A DNA stretch of 64,000 nt, taken from contig OX637294.1 of the NCBI GenBank assembly GCA_951799445.1, positions 18,501,452 to 18,565,451 of the forward strand, given 5' to 3'. The DNA is from Pseudisothecium myosuroides (lineage: Eukaryota; Streptophyta; Bryopsida; Hypnales; Lembophyllaceae). The notes beneath the pieces are model-generated. The model was not told the DNA's origin, made no database searches, and saw nothing but the letters and a program-made list of their open reading frames with translations. How positions within the stretch are numbered: position 1 is the first letter of the stretch; each line of letters starts with the position of its first letter. Shown here one piece after another: positions 1-12,270 of this stretch. Made by a program: the position numbers and the translations under genes.

Positions 1-2600
1 TACCGCAGCACCGACTCCTTCTTGTACTTATTCTCAATGCCATTCCAAACGATGGTGATTTTCTCATTGTCCACGAGCTCATCGCTGCTGAAGTTCACAA
101 CAGGAGAGTTCCCCACAACCACCCAATGTTGCAGGTATGTATCACTGGAGCCTCGCAACAATTTGTAGGAGTCCCCAGGGTTGAGGAAAGTGAGGAGAAA
201 TTCTACACCGGAAGAACTCTCAGATCTGACCTCAAACGTGGACTTTGTTCCGTTCTCCAGTATGGTACTAAGTCTCGACATGATCCTCAAACTTGGTTAA
301 CCTACGAGCGGCTCTGGTGTAACTTACTTTGGCACAGGCCTGATTCTCAAGTAGCAAACTACTGAAACTTTCTTAAATTCACTATGGATTTCAAATTGTC
401 AATGGATATAAGGGCTCGTCTCCTTTGCTCCAGAGCCAACAAATGTCCTTTTCAAGCAGAGTTTTAAAAGCAATGGGTGTTACAATAAGCAGGTAAGTTA
501 TAAGAGGCTCTGGCACACTATAAAGCACTGGTTGAACTTTTTTCGCAACAAATGTACTCTACTTCCTCACACTCACTTTAGGTGCAGCTTTTCTTCAATG
601 CAAGACCTCCTTGCCTTCAGTGCAACTAGAGCCAGAAAATGTTGGGCAGGGGTGTGGGTGTAGGATAATCTGTAACAAAGGATTCGCACAGTAGAAACCA
701 GGATGATGGAGGAGAACAGAAGCATGGAGAGGATGACCAACAAAGCGAGAATGAAGCAACGGCTAGACACCACAAAATTCAAAAAGCTCTTCCGCTTCTT
801 CCTCTTTTCCTTCTCCTCCTGGTCGTTTATGTCGGGAACGTGCTCTGCGAAGTCAAAGCTATTCCCACACTTCTTCAAGAGATGGATTTGCGTCTTCAGC
901 ACCTGAAATCACGGTTACCGACAGTGCATTCGTTCTTATCAGCAACTTAGCAGTCATGGAAAAGCTAGAATACGTCGATCTAACCGCAGCAAAGATATAT
1001 GGCAACATCCCATTATGCGGGAACGTGCAAGGCAAAGTGCACTGCACACAGAACAGTATTATTTGCCGAGCACTGTACTGAAATCATGTTGCAATCCCTT
1101 CGAACCTTCATTGCAAAGGCAACATCTTAAACAGAAAGTCCCAGTTTGGGGATCCAGGGATACATCTAAACTAATGGCAAATTTCGTTAAAGTGGTAGTC
1201 ATTTCGCAACTTTGGCACTTTTACAGTTTAGACTGCACGGTCTGAAATCTATACCTTTCCTAGATGGTTTAAACCATGTGGTTTGAAAATGGTGTATGGA
1301 ATATCGCCATTTTAACGAAATTTGCCATACTATTGTAACTGAAGCCGTCAGTGCCATTCAAGGTTTGAACCTAAATACTTGTAACGGATATTTCGTTAAA
1401 ATGGCGATATTCTTCCGCCATTTTTCCATTCATTTTCTAGGACTGGTATAGATTTCAGACCACATGGTCTAAAGTGTAGGACCGGTTTGCATTTCAGACC
1501 AGATGGTCTAAACCTGAAAGTGCCAAGTTTGTGGAATACTACCATTTTAATGAAATATCCGTTTTGTTTGGAATGTATGTAACCGAGCTCGATCAAGACC
1601 GGAGTCCCCTCGCAATATATTAATCTCAATAGGAACGGTACAATCCTGGATGACCCGATGGTAAACGAAATCTCCCAAAAATTGTAGAAGATTACTTATC
1701 TAACCAAGAGTCAAAAAAATGAAAAAAACGCAAATAAAGATCCACGAGGTAGTTAGAGGAGTTTACCACCATCATGGTAATGAACGGAGTTTACCACTTA
1801 GCATTTCTCCATAGTACGCAAACTCTTTAAACTCCTTTGCGATGCAGGGTTCTGGTTATGACTTATAACGCAACCCTTAACCTCTTCTCGACTGACTGGC
1901 TACCTCTAGATTGTAATTAATACCTCTGGCTGGCTCCCCATCGAGATTATAATTAGCACACAATTTCCAATTACCCAATACTCCAAAATACTACACAAGC
2001 CCATAACTCCCCATACCGACAAAGCAGAGAATCTTGATCTAGCCTTGAACGAGACGTAAATAAGCAAAATTCGGTCAGAAAATTAATTGATGTCAAGGTA
2101 TCGATCTACGTATCGTACCTCGGCGTGCTGCGTCTCCTTTTCGGCGGCACGTTTCCACTCGAAGAAGTTGTAAAACTTGTGGCAAACGCCGAACAGCGTG
2201 GCAATCGAGCACAGCAGCGACAACGCGAACGGCCCCCACTTGTTGCGGCAGGTCAGAGCGGAGGCTTGGGCGACAGCGGTGAGCACCAAGCTCTGAAAGG
2301 CGCTGAAGAACCCACCAGGTTGTAGATCTCGCTCTTCACGTTCTCACTCAACGCCTCCTTCCGGTCGATCCGGCTCTTGGACTCGCTGTACTTGCTCTCC
2401 CAGTCGAGAAGAATGAGGCGCAATCGAGGCGCACTCGCTATCTGTTCCAAGCAGTCGGCCTCAATCTCGTTCGTCAACTTACGTCGAATGTTCACCACCA
2501 TATGACCCTGACTACTAGAAGATGAAGTGGCGCCCGGCGTACTGTTTGCTACTGGAGCCTGATGAGGACAGGTAGTATGTAGCAGCGGCGACCTCGTCAT
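1..2600 (-). CDS. Multi-exon membrane protein of unknown family, partial (3' end beyond window)
   Basis: I do not recognise the family. Three exons join in phase: 2119-2600, 577-902 and 1-291. The donors are GTACGA (2113-2118) and GTGAGT (571-576); the acceptors read TTTCAG and ACCAAG. The protein begins with a Ser/Thr-rich leader, then a charged helical segment (EIEADCLEQIASAPRLRLIL). Two hydrophobic helices follow in exon 1 (NLVGFFSAFQSLVLTAVAQA and FALSLLCSIATLFGVCHKFY), then a charged coiled-coil-like stretch, then a strong membrane helix in exon 2 (CFILALLVILSMLLFSSIIL). The exon 3 domain (VEFLLTFLNPGDSYKLLRGS) is probably soluble. The exon 1 frame breaks once near 2309-2313: one extra base in the CCC run would join the two halves without a stop. 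The start at 2600 is chosen because upstream sequence from about 2665 belongs to a dispersed repeat. Exon joins are inferred from splice signals and phase. Confidence 0.6.
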
Positions 2601-2664
2601 AGGCACAAGAAGAATCGGCCGGCGACCCCTGCGGATTAGGTGTACAGTAAGGTCTAGAAGCTTA

Positions 2665-2845
2665 CGACCTATATCCAACCACTTAAATAATCTCAGCACA
2701 GCTATCAGCTGGGTTTGGTGGAGGAAAAAATTTCATACTGCGGGGAAATAGACTTCAAACGGATTTGAATTTTTTTGATATTTTTTAGTCCAAGAATGAA
2801 GTTACTTTGAATTTTTTTTTGTCTAGATTCTTTGGAACCCTATTC
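2665..2845 (+). repeat. Dispersed repeat R1, copy 1
   Basis: This stretch recurs in the same orientation at about 28905-29080. Shared landmarks are CCAACCACTTAA, GGGTTTGG(T/C)GGAGG, the AATAGACTT block and the TTTTTTAG(T/C)CCAAGAA block. It reaches the 5' side of the membrane-protein gene, so the apparent upstream extension of that ORF is repeat-derived. It carries no coding potential that I can see. Confidence 0.7.
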
Positions 2846-2869
2846 CTGTAATCTACGGTGGAAGCACCC

Positions 2870-3200
2870 AAAATCATCAATACAAGAAATTCAGCATGGT
2901 TGGAGGCACCTTTTCCTAAAAATAATATTTTTGTAGTATTAGCTAGTGAAAATCATGAGTATTGGAAAATAATTTAGATTTTTTAGATGTGGTATGTAAT
3001 TTCTATGATTTTTCAAAGTCCACTAAAACTGTCACATAGGTGGACCCAAAACTGAAATCTACAAAAATCAGTAGTCAGCGAATGATAGTTAGGTATGTGT
3101 CATTCAAATGCGCCAGAAAATTAGAGTTAAGCATTTCAAGGACACATGAATGGGAAGCCTAGGGACAGATTTAGTGACAGTTAAGGTACAAAAATGAAAA
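2870..3200 (+). repeat. Dispersed repeat R2, copy 1
   Basis: The segment matches 31320-31680 in inverted orientation. Shared blocks include AATTCAGCAT(G/A)GTTGGAGGC, GATGTGGTATGTAATTTC and ACTGTCACATAGGTGGA. Both copies are non-coding and moderately diverged, consistent with an old transposable-element fragment. Confidence 0.7.
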
Positions 3201-3699
3201 TCAGAACATTTTATATCGCCACTTTGACACTTCAAAAAACATGCCAAAAAAAACAGCCATGAGTTCCACTAAGGAGCTCTAATCACAAACCAATGTTGCC
3301 TCAATGGGATACAGGTCAAAACTTTCCGATTCAAATCTCAAACTTCTTTTCAATTTCATAAGCTAGTCATCAGTCTCAAGGCTCTTTCAGGTTCCGAAGA
3401 AAAATATTGTGCAATGTTGCTACCCACATTTTAAAAAATGCCTAAAATGCGAAATGTGCATGTGTCATTGCTTCATTGGCATTATATCTAGTGGAGCTGG
3501 CCAGGGTGTGGACCTCGTTTGTCTGTAAGAGACGCGCAGCACAAGTCAATACCGGAACTAATGGTAGAGTTGAAACGCATTATTGACATTAAAAAAACGC
3601 AGGTATGCTGAGTTGGAAGAACACTTCTAACCGCCCAAATTACCGATTGCCGATTGCCTCAAAACGAATAGGTACTTTTAAATATGGTACGGAGTACAT

Positions 3700-4568
3700 C
3701 ACAGGCATTGTACTTCAAATCCCCTCCAAAGAAACAAGGAAATGTTACAAATTGTTGTTCACAGGAAATGTCACTCTCATAGGGAAATGTGAGATAGGGA
3801 ATTTTAAGGGAGTTTTAAGGGGGAAATTTGTGCGTTCTTTAGTGTTATTTGAAGATGTCCTCACCTCAAAATCAACTCAATTTGTAGAATTTAATAATCT
3901 AGAATGTAGATTTAAGCATCTAAAATCTAATTTTAATGTAGATTTTAGTTTGCATAATCAATTCAGTTTGTAGATTTTGGAAGCTAAAATCTAACAAATA
4001 TGTAGATTTTGAATTTCCAATCTTATTGATTTGTACATTTCAGAATTTTTAGTCTAGACCGTTAGCTAGATTTCAATAGTTCAAAATATTAGTAATATGT
4101 AGATTCATTTGTTTGAACATTTTACAATTTCATGTATTGTAAAATTTCTGAGATTTCTAAAATGTACCAACTGTAGAAACATTAGATTCTAAGAATTGAA
4201 TACATTCACATGAAGATTGACAACTTACAAGTCTTATGTGTCCAACCTCCTGGTACCCTCGACAATCGATATGGGACAATTTGAATCTTCTAAAATCTAC
4301 CAAATATTAGGTGGAAAAAACATTGAAATGTAAGATGTGTCAATGTGTTGCAAAGTCTACCAATTTGGATTGCACACGGGGGATTTGGGGGAAATTTATA
4401 AAAATCCTTGCAAAGAAAACCCACAATTTCCTTTTGCATAGGAACTCTTTGAGAATCCCTCCATGATCACATTAGAACACAGGGAAACATAAAAACTAGG
4501 AGAAACTTGCATGAAAACCTACAGAATCTTCAAAATAGTTGCAGGGAATTCCACAAGGGTCCGCTGTG
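3700..4568 (+). mobile_element. Non-autonomous CACTA-like insertion, 869 bp
   Basis: The ends are CACAGG at 3700 and CTGTG at 4564-4568, flanked by a 3-bp direct duplication CAT (3697-3699 and 4569-4571). The paralogous site in copy B (about 7543-7545) holds a single CAT and no insert, which fixes the boundaries. A 3-bp target duplication with CAC...GTG termini is typical of the CACTA/EnSpm superfamily. The terminal inverted repeat is very short, so the class is inferred. The interior is AT-rich and encodes nothing recognisable. Confidence 0.65.
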
Positions 4569-4745
4569 CATGGAAAAAGAAAAAGTTAAGATTCCATTTC
4601 TGAAACTGAGCCAATTTGTTGACTTCGTTCAAAGATTGCACACCAGAAGCCCACAACAATACATTTTTCAACATGAGCTTGGGGTGTTTTTGTAAGTTCT
4701 TTTAAGGTTTGTTGTTGATTTTGTTGATATGACATGTCAAATGTA

Positions 4746-5025
4746 TAGGGCAATGCCCGAGGAGGAGGGGATCGCGTGAAAAAATGGGCCGACGAGGAGG
4801 GCGGAGCTCGACGAGGAGGTGCATTTTTTCACGCAATCCCCGACGACGAGGAGCCATTGCCCGACGTAAATCACGAGCAGATGGATGAAAATTGGGGATG
4901 AGAAATCGAAGTCGGATGAGAAATCCGTAATACCCGATTACGCAGGAAAACCCGCGCAATCGGGCATTACGCTGCAGAAGCCTCCCGCAAAATGAACAGC
5001 GCAAATCCCGGGAGTGGTTTACGTA
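4746..5025 (+). mobile_element. GC-rich hairpin insertion in segmental copy A
   Basis: Copy B reads straight through (ATGTATGAAATTATC at about 7721-7735), while copy A has about 280 bp inserted after ATGTA, with GTA at both edges. The insert is much richer in G+C than its surroundings. It contains internal inverted repeats: GGGCAATG against CATTGCCC, GATCGCGTGAAAAAATG against CATTTTTTCACGCAATC, and CCCGATTACG against CGCAATCGGG. No coding capacity is evident and the class is unknown. Confidence 0.6.
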
Positions 5026-5200
5026 TGAAATTATCATGTAACTAGCTATCGACCTCTATTTCCAACTATGACATACTGGGATTTGTGTTCACTGGGTTCA
5101 ATCCAATTGCGAGTCAGTCGATCTCCGGGTTCCTAATATCGATCTGTGGAAAGTCTGTACACACAGGCAGAGGCAATCAAATAGTTGTGGGGGAACTCCA

Positions 5201-5455
5201 CTACACAAAATAGTAAAATTAGGTTGCCTTCAAAATTAGGTTGCCTTACTCAAAGAAAGGTACTTTACAAGCCATCAAAGTCAACAAATATTTCTACAAA
5301 TATTTCCATTTGTACATGTGGAGGTTCATTAGTCCCAATCACATCAATACCTAATTCAAAAGTAGTGCATTCTTATACACAAACAATAAATGTTTATATA
5401 GTGTCAAATGTCAATAAACTAATATGGGGCAACCTAATTTCACTATTTTGTGTAG
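5201..5455 (+). mobile_element. MITE family M1, copy 1 (255 bp)
   Basis: Terminal inverted repeats start CTACACAAAATAGT, continue AAAATTAGGTTGCC, and end with the complementary GGCAACCTAATTT...TTGTGTAG. The GGTTGCC block is repeated directly just inside the left end. A second copy with the same ends is at 8151-8409. I see no clear target-site duplication. Confidence 0.75.
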
Positions 5456-6014
5456 GATCTTACTTAATTTTGTCACTGGTTATTTTGACATTGAGGATGA
5501 TGGGTGAAAAAATGGATGAAATCTTTAACATATTTCAGATTTGGTATTGTTTGGATGAAATTTACTAGCGATAGATGATTTTATGTATGAACGTACACAT
5601 ATGGACGAATATTTTTAAATTATTTCCTTTTTTCCCTTACTGGCATGCATTTGACTGGCACGCACTCTAGTAGGATGTAAGTCACGGACAAAACAGTTTT
5701 TTTTTTGTTGGTACAGACAGTGTTTTTTATTCATTTATTTGTCTGTGTTGTTGGACTCGGTCATTGACAAGATGGAGTCTTGCGATGGTATTCGGGGTCA
5801 GGGTCGGGGATGGCAGCACATGGTATTTTTGGACAACTTTGACAATGTGGTCATAATTCTGTGCCACAGGGCACAGGCAATTTTTCAAACAAGCTTTTAC
5901 AGACAAGTGTACAGACAAGTTTACAGACAATTTCAGAGGCAAGTGTTCTACTGTGCTTCATTGCTGTGATCGACCCCGACGCACCGTGAAATGAAGCTTC
6001 TACACAGAATTGCT

Positions 6015-6280
6015 AATCCGCAAAACCTAACATACAGTATGCCAGATAATAAATTTTGTCAAATGGGGTTTCAAAACGATCTCAATCGAAAGAAATGAAC
6101 TGCATGAATGTAAGTACATCCACTCCAGGGCTTCTTTTTTTTGGCTTTCTGCACCAGGGAAAAACAATTTGGCTAAAAAATGGCAAAAAAATGGTGAAGT
6201 TTTTTTACTAGAAAACTTTGATTTAAAAAAAAATCTTGGATGAAATCGTCCGTTTTTTTTGGATGAAAACAAAATTATAG
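6015..6280 (+). repeat. AT-rich dispersed repeat R3, copy 1
   Basis: The motif chain GGCTT(T/C)CTG.TGCACCAG.AAAAA...TTTGGCTAA(A/G)AAA is shared with about 21575-21660, and a looser version occurs at about 41200-41360. It contains poly-T/poly-A runs and no gene. Confidence 0.5.
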
Positions 6281-6549
6281 ATACATCAGGAAAGTACCCC
6301 CCATTGCAAAAGTACTAATGTAGTATAGTTTCAATGGTTACGCGGTATAATATAGAAAGTATACTATTGCAATATTGTCTTAGTACTACAATAGTCTAGT
6401 TTCAATGAATGTAGTGTATCATTATTGAAATTGTATTGTTGTAGTATTGAGGTAGTATTGCAACAATATGCTTCCAATACTATATTGCGTAACCATTGAA
6501 ACTATACTACATTAGTATTGTTGCAATGGGGGGACTTTTCCGGGTGTAT
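6281..6549 (+). mobile_element. MITE with long terminal inverted repeats (about 70 bp)
   Basis: The left arm runs from ATACATCAGGAAAG through CCCCCCATTGCA to ATACTACATT-type sequence. It pairs with the right arm ending in GCAATGGGGGG, ACTTTTCC and GGGTGTAT. The central part is a degenerate repeat of short ATACTA/TAGTAT words, itself self-complementary. It is non-coding and hairpin-forming. Confidence 0.75.
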
Positions 6550-6607
6550 GTGATGTGTGCTAATGTGATATTTTCTATCCAATGATCCATACCTTAAGAC
6601 AGGTGGT

Positions 6608-6650
6608 TTGTTTGTTTGTTTTGTTTTGTTTTGTTTTATTTTGTTTGTCG
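6608..6650 (+). repeat. TTTTG simple repeat
   Basis: A run of TTTGT/TTTTG units directly precedes the GC-rich tandem pair at 6690-6972. Confidence 0.8.
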
Positions 6651-6689
6651 CGTCCGGATCTCCCGGACCGTGCGTCCCCCGGGGGCGTG

Positions 6690-6972
6690 CTTGGTACCGT
6701 CGGAAAGCCCTCGGCGGGGAGGGGTGCACGGGCCCGGTTTTGTGGCGTTCCGACCTACGGTGAAAAAGTTATGGAATTTTGAGTTATTTGGGGATCTTAA
6801 AATTACTAAATTATGCTAAATTATGTATCTTTTGAACCGGGTGTCAATTTGCCACGTTTTTGGTATCATTTGAAAGCCCTTGACGAGGAGGGGTGCACGG
6901 GCTTAGTTTTGTGGCATTTGGCCCTATGGTGGGAAAGTTACGGGTTTTTGAATTATTTTGGGGTTTTAAAAT
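6690..6972 (+). repeat. Two diverged tandem units of about 112 bp (170-bp period)
   Basis: Unit 1 (about 6690-6800) and unit 2 (about 6860-6972) share GAGGGGTGCACGGGC, GTTTTGTGGC and a TTTGGGG..TTAAAAT tail. Unit 1 keeps many CpG sites that read TG or CA in unit 2. No ORF spans the pair convincingly. Confidence 0.7.
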
Positions 6973-7045
6973 GACTTTTACTTTTGTTTTGGTTGTGGCA
7001 ACGACACAGGGCCACACTAGTGAATGCTGAAATTTGGAGCACCAT

Positions 7046-7740
7046 TATAACATTTTATATCGCCACTTTGGCACTTCATAAAACATGAAAAAAAAGAGTC
7101 ATGTTCCACTGAGGAGCTCCAGTCACAAACCAATGTTGCCTCCATGGGATACAGGTCAAAACTTTCCGATTCAAATCTTAAACTTCTTTTCAATTTCATG
7201 AGCCAGTCATCTATCTCAAGGCTCTTTTAGGTTCCGAAGAAAAATCTCGTGCAACGTTGCTACCCACATTTTAAAAAATGCCTAAAAAAATGTGCATAGG
7301 TCATTGCTTCATTGGCATATCTGTGGTAATAGTCACTGGAGCTGGAGAGGGTGTGGACCTCGTTTGTCTGTGGAAGATGTGCAGCATCAGTCAATACCGA
7401 CAATGAATGGTAGAGTTGAAACGCATTATTGACATTAAAAAAAGGCAGGTATGCTGAATTTGAAGAACACTTCAAACCGCCCAAATTACCGATTGCCGAT
7501 TGTCTGAAATCGAATAGGTACTTTTAAATATGGTACGGAGTACATGGAAAAAGAAAAAGAAAAAGTTAAGATTCCATTTCTGAAACTGAGCCGATTTGTT
7601 GACTTCGTTCAAAGATTGCACACCAGAAGCCCACAGCAATACATTTTTCAGCATGAGCTTGGGGTGTTTTTGTAAGTCCTTTTAAGGTTTGTTGTTGATT
7701 TTGTTGATATGACATGTCAAATGTATGAAATTATCATGTA
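7046..7740 (+). repeat. Segmental duplication, copy B (uninserted reference)
   Basis: This is the colinear partner of 3200-5040. It preserves the empty sites for both insertions of copy A. It contains only short, non-conserved ORFs. Confidence 0.8.
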
Positions 7741-7784
7741 AGGTAGAACTACCCATTACCACCCTGATTCGCAATCTAACTATA

Positions 7785-7900
7785 TTGGGGCCAACTCTAG
7801 GTAAGACACATATTTTTCAGAGGTGTGCTTTTGTTTCAGGAGTCAAACCCAAGTGGAATTATAATTTTTTGATAAAAATTGTAATTTCTGTGAATTTCTG
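7785..7900 (+). repeat. Dispersed repeat R4, copy 1
   Basis: The block GGCCAACTC..., CACATATTTTTCAGAGG, TGTGCTT and AAGTGGAATTATAATTTT recurs on the opposite strand at about 10135-10265, and in a more degenerate form at about 59195-59300. Confidence 0.65.
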
Positions 7901-8150
7901 AAGTGAAATTGCACAACCGCCACTAGACTGGATTCATAAACGTCCTCTTACAACTCCATACTACTTTCCAATGTATCTAATAGCACTTGAAGATCCACCA
8001 ATCATTAATTGACACGTTGTCTTTTAATAGCATTAATAAACTCCTGTTGTCAGAAACTGAAGCGGATTTGCATGTTTTTCTGACGGAATTGGGACAAAGT
8101 TGTAGACCACGGATTTGAATCACTAACAAAATTGGATAGTTTTACCTTAA

Positions 8151-8409
8151 CTACACGAAATAGTGAAATTAGGTTGCCTTAACAATTAGGTTGCCTTACC
8201 CCAGAGAAGTTACCTCATGATTAATGCTTGTCCAGAAGGAGGCACATGCCAATCTCTAAACCCGAGCCACGAATCAGTGCACCAATCCATGCCATACACA
8301 TAAGTTAGTTCTTACTCACTCCATTCTTCTAAAGTAACTTTACATATTGATATAGTGTTGAATGTTGAGAAATTAGTGTGGGGCAACCTAATTTCACTAT
8401 TCAATGTAG
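8151..8409 (+). mobile_element. MITE family M1, copy 2
   Basis: The left end CTACACGAAATAGTGAAATT and right end AATTTCACTATTCAATGTAG match the 5201-5455 element. The adjacent GGTTGCC direct repeat near the left end is also conserved. The interior is diverged. Confidence 0.75.
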
Positions 8410-8950
8410 CTACCGACCTCTACTTCCAACTATGACATAGTCTATATAGAATATTCTTCTTCTTTCTTTTGAGTCTTAGAAACTATCAACCTAGCTATAT
8501 AATGTGATGAGGATAGAAAGAGATACTTGTAATAAATCTAGATTTCATCGCTGAAGACATCATAGAATACTTTTGTTCAAACATGGTGACATTGTTTACA
8601 CAAATATTGTTGTTGTAGGGCAGGTTTGGTGTAAAATAATGCTAAAAAATAGATCCCAAAATTTTACGAAAATTACTTAAATATATATATATATATACGT
8701 ATGATAAAAATAAATAATACTAGCATGCCTTGTGCCGTTGCCACAATCAAAATAAAAGTAAATGTAATTTTGCCACAAGTCGGAACGCCATGAAACAAAG
8801 TCCATGCACCCTTCCTCGCAAAGAACTTCCCAATAGTACCAAGAATGTGTACAGGGGATGCATGGTCCTAGAGATCTCACCATAACAAACAAATATAATA
8901 AAATAAAATAAAACAAATAGGCTAAGGTTAGGTATAGATTGGAAAAAGTT

Positions 8951-9482
8951 ACTACCTTTGTCTCAAAATGATCTTCATGTTGGACAAAATGTTTTAGCTT
9001 AAAGCTAAAAATAACATTTTGAAAACCAATTTTGTGCTATGAGTAGAGTTTGGTGCACTCCTAGCATTCTAGAAACTTTGAATTTTGGAGCCTTTTTCAA
9101 AGTGTAGTTTTTAAATATTAAAAAATAGAATTTTTTGGGCATTTTCAAGGAGCACCACTGGTCAAATAATTGTTGAGTGTAAGGTCGTCATTTTTCAGGC
9201 ATTTAGTATATGCCCAAAACCATGTATGGCCCTTCGTTCCACCTCCTAGAGCTTCATCTTCTTCAATTGGGCAATATTCAAAGAGATGCAAAAAATAAGA
9301 ATGAACAATGTCGATTAACTCTTTCAATCATTTCATTTGTCTTTTGATTAATGATTGGTTGGATAGAGGGGGAACTACTACTTGGAGTTGTTTTGATGGT
9401 CATAAATAGCAATCGAAAACCAAATCTAACTAATTCACAATGTCACAAAGTGCAACAAGATCATTTTGGGATAGAGGGAACA
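8951..9482 (+). mobile_element. Mariner/Stowaway-like element, copy 1
   Basis: The left end CTCAAAATGATCTTCATGTT and right end CAACAAGATCATTTTG are inverted, with pyrimidine-rich (ACCTTTGTCTC) and purine-rich (GGGATAGAGGGA) outer termini. That is the usual look of plant Tc1/mariner-derived elements. It is homologous along its left 230 bp to 41437-42025. No transposase is recognisable. Confidence 0.55.
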
Positions 9483-10700
9483 TATTTTTAGAATCCACTT
9501 AAGCTTATTTTTTTTCCAAAAATTGAAAAACAAAGTGCCAATCCTATCCTACACTTTCAATGTAGCAAAATTACTCAACTTCAAATATTTGACAATGATT
9601 TTAATAGAATATTTTAGATTCAATCTTCAATAAATTTGTATCTATCCACTATACTTTTGGATTCTATTAACAATTTTGATAGCTCGATCAAAATGTACTC
9701 TTGGCTAAACACTCCCCATTTAAGATTTGGCAACCTAAGTGTTTCTACACATTGTTTCTACATGACCTCCACAGCACTAGGGTAGACCCATTTCCGTTTG
9801 CTGCCTAATTCTATCATCTTACTTTTGGCCCATTGATTCCGTCCAAAAAATCATCCAAATCCATTCGTTTTCTAATAAAATCATTGCATTGAGGCCAACA
9901 AGGGATGACTTGTCAATCTATTAATGTGAATTCCACATAGAAGAGCAGTTATGTATTGTTTATAAGATGTTCATGATTCCACTCCAAGGCTGTTATTTTT
10001 GGCGAAATAACCAAAAAATAATAGAAATTGACCTCTGTTGTGAGGCCAACAAAGGGGACACTAGTCCAAAATAAAAGCCTTGCTCCACTCTATATTCGGT
10101 TTTGCGATTTCAAGGCATACAATACCACTTTAGAAATATATAGAAATCACAATTTTAATTGGAAAATTATAATTCCACTTGGTTTTGATTTGTGAAACAA
10201 GCACACCTCTCTGAAAAATATGTGCCCCTCTTGGAGTTGGCCCAAAGATATTCAGATTGTTAGTTTGCATGGTAATAGGTTTGTCTACTATAAAGGTATA
10301 CCACAGAGAAGCAGTGAAACCAAGCACCAAATTTTGACATATTCTGTATGTATTTGATTTTCACACCCATACTGCCCACAAGCACCGAATTTGTTCAGCA
10401 GTGGATGTGTTTGGTTTTCACAACCAAATTGCTTTTCCACAGGTTCGGATTACAGTAACAACTCTTGGGAGTACCATCAATTGGCAATTACAAGTTGAGT
10501 CACGTAACTAGTTGAGAGGCTACGTTTAGGCTAGCGACATGAGGAGAAATATACATTGAACATATGGCAAGGCGAACTACAGTAGAGCTCTTGATGCAGC
10601 CACTGCTGACTGCTTGTACTAAATCGTCCACATAGTAGTGTTAAAATAATAACCTTTCAAAGCGAAGATTTCTTGTTTGAATTATCATTGCAATACAAAA
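9483..10700. other. Intergenic spacer, no gene seen
   Basis: AT-rich sequence with no conserved ORF. It contains an inverted copy of repeat R4 at about 10135-10265. Nothing else stands out. Confidence 0.6.
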
Positions 10701-10709
10701 TACATGAGA

Positions 10710-10900
10710 AAGCACACACAAAGCCAACGATGAATTGTCATAAATTACCGCAACTTTGCAAGATATTCTCCTTTGTTTCACAGAAAAGTCTTGGAAAAAT
10801 GATAAAATTTTCAGACACTACCTCGACTGGCACCAGCACACACGATCTCAAACCTAGAGGAAAATACTCAACCCTAAAGCGGTGCTATGCTATGCGCCCG
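10710..10900 (-). repeat. Diverged duplicate of the RPS27A 3' flank
   Basis: The segment aligns with 11065-11260, immediately downstream of and overlapping the end of RPS27A. Shared words are CACACAAAGCC, CACAGAAAAGT.TTG, CACTACCTCG/CACTGCCTCG, CTGGCACC/CTAGCACC and CAACCCTA. It looks like a partial tandem duplication of the gene's 3' end, not a separate gene. Confidence 0.55.
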
Positions 10901-11248
10901 AAGGTTGATCATATCAGACATATTAGGGTTTTGATTTCACATGACCATACTAAGAGCATCATCTGCATGGCATTTGTAACGATAAGGCGAAAATAATCGA
11001 CTAGCTCCGAGAGTAACGGGCCAAAACAAAGTGCCAAGATCGAAGTAAGAGTGTAAGAGAAATGACACACAAAGCCGAAGCACACACAAAACCAAAGCAA
11101 TCGATTACGACAAGTGACGTTCTGCGTAAGAAATTTCTTCTTCGTTCCACAGAAAAGTTTTGAAACAACAAATAAGATTCTCACATACACTGCCTCGGCT
11201 AGCACCTGAACATACAAAATCCCAACCCTAGAAGCAAGCGGTACTCTA

Positions 11249-12052
<804 letters not shown>

Positions 12053-12270
12053 CTTGAAGGCCGCACTCAAGCTCAGCAAAAAAATTGCGTCGTCACGGAA
12101 GTGCTGGTCGAAAAGGCTCAACGCAGCGCACCACGCCGCTCTATAAACCACGAGGTTGTCCAGGAATTAGGTCAACTATTATCATCCACATCCACAACTT
12201 AGACGAATACTGTAAGTGAAATATCATCCAACTTCGTCAAAGACTGCACGGTTTCACAGAGTGCGTGCTC

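Larger units (their letters stand above)
3200..5090 (+). repeat. Segmental duplication, copy A (interrupted by two insertions)
   Basis: The sequence at 3200-3699, 4569-4745 and 5023-5040 is colinear with 7046-7740 (copy B) at high identity. Copy A carries an 869-bp and a roughly 280-bp insertion that copy B lacks. Copy B in turn carries about 660 bp (7741-8404) absent here, before the shared GACCTCTA(T/C)TTCCAACTAT block. No intact ORF is present. Confidence 0.8.

Noticed and set aside
6690..6819. Plus-strand ORFs over the GC-rich tandem unit
   Set aside because: The frame is not kept in the second unit and the sequence behaves like CpG-decaying repeat.
9145..9327. Minus-strand 60-codon ORF in the mariner-like element
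   Set aside because: No catalytic DDE/D motif or other transposase feature could be seen.
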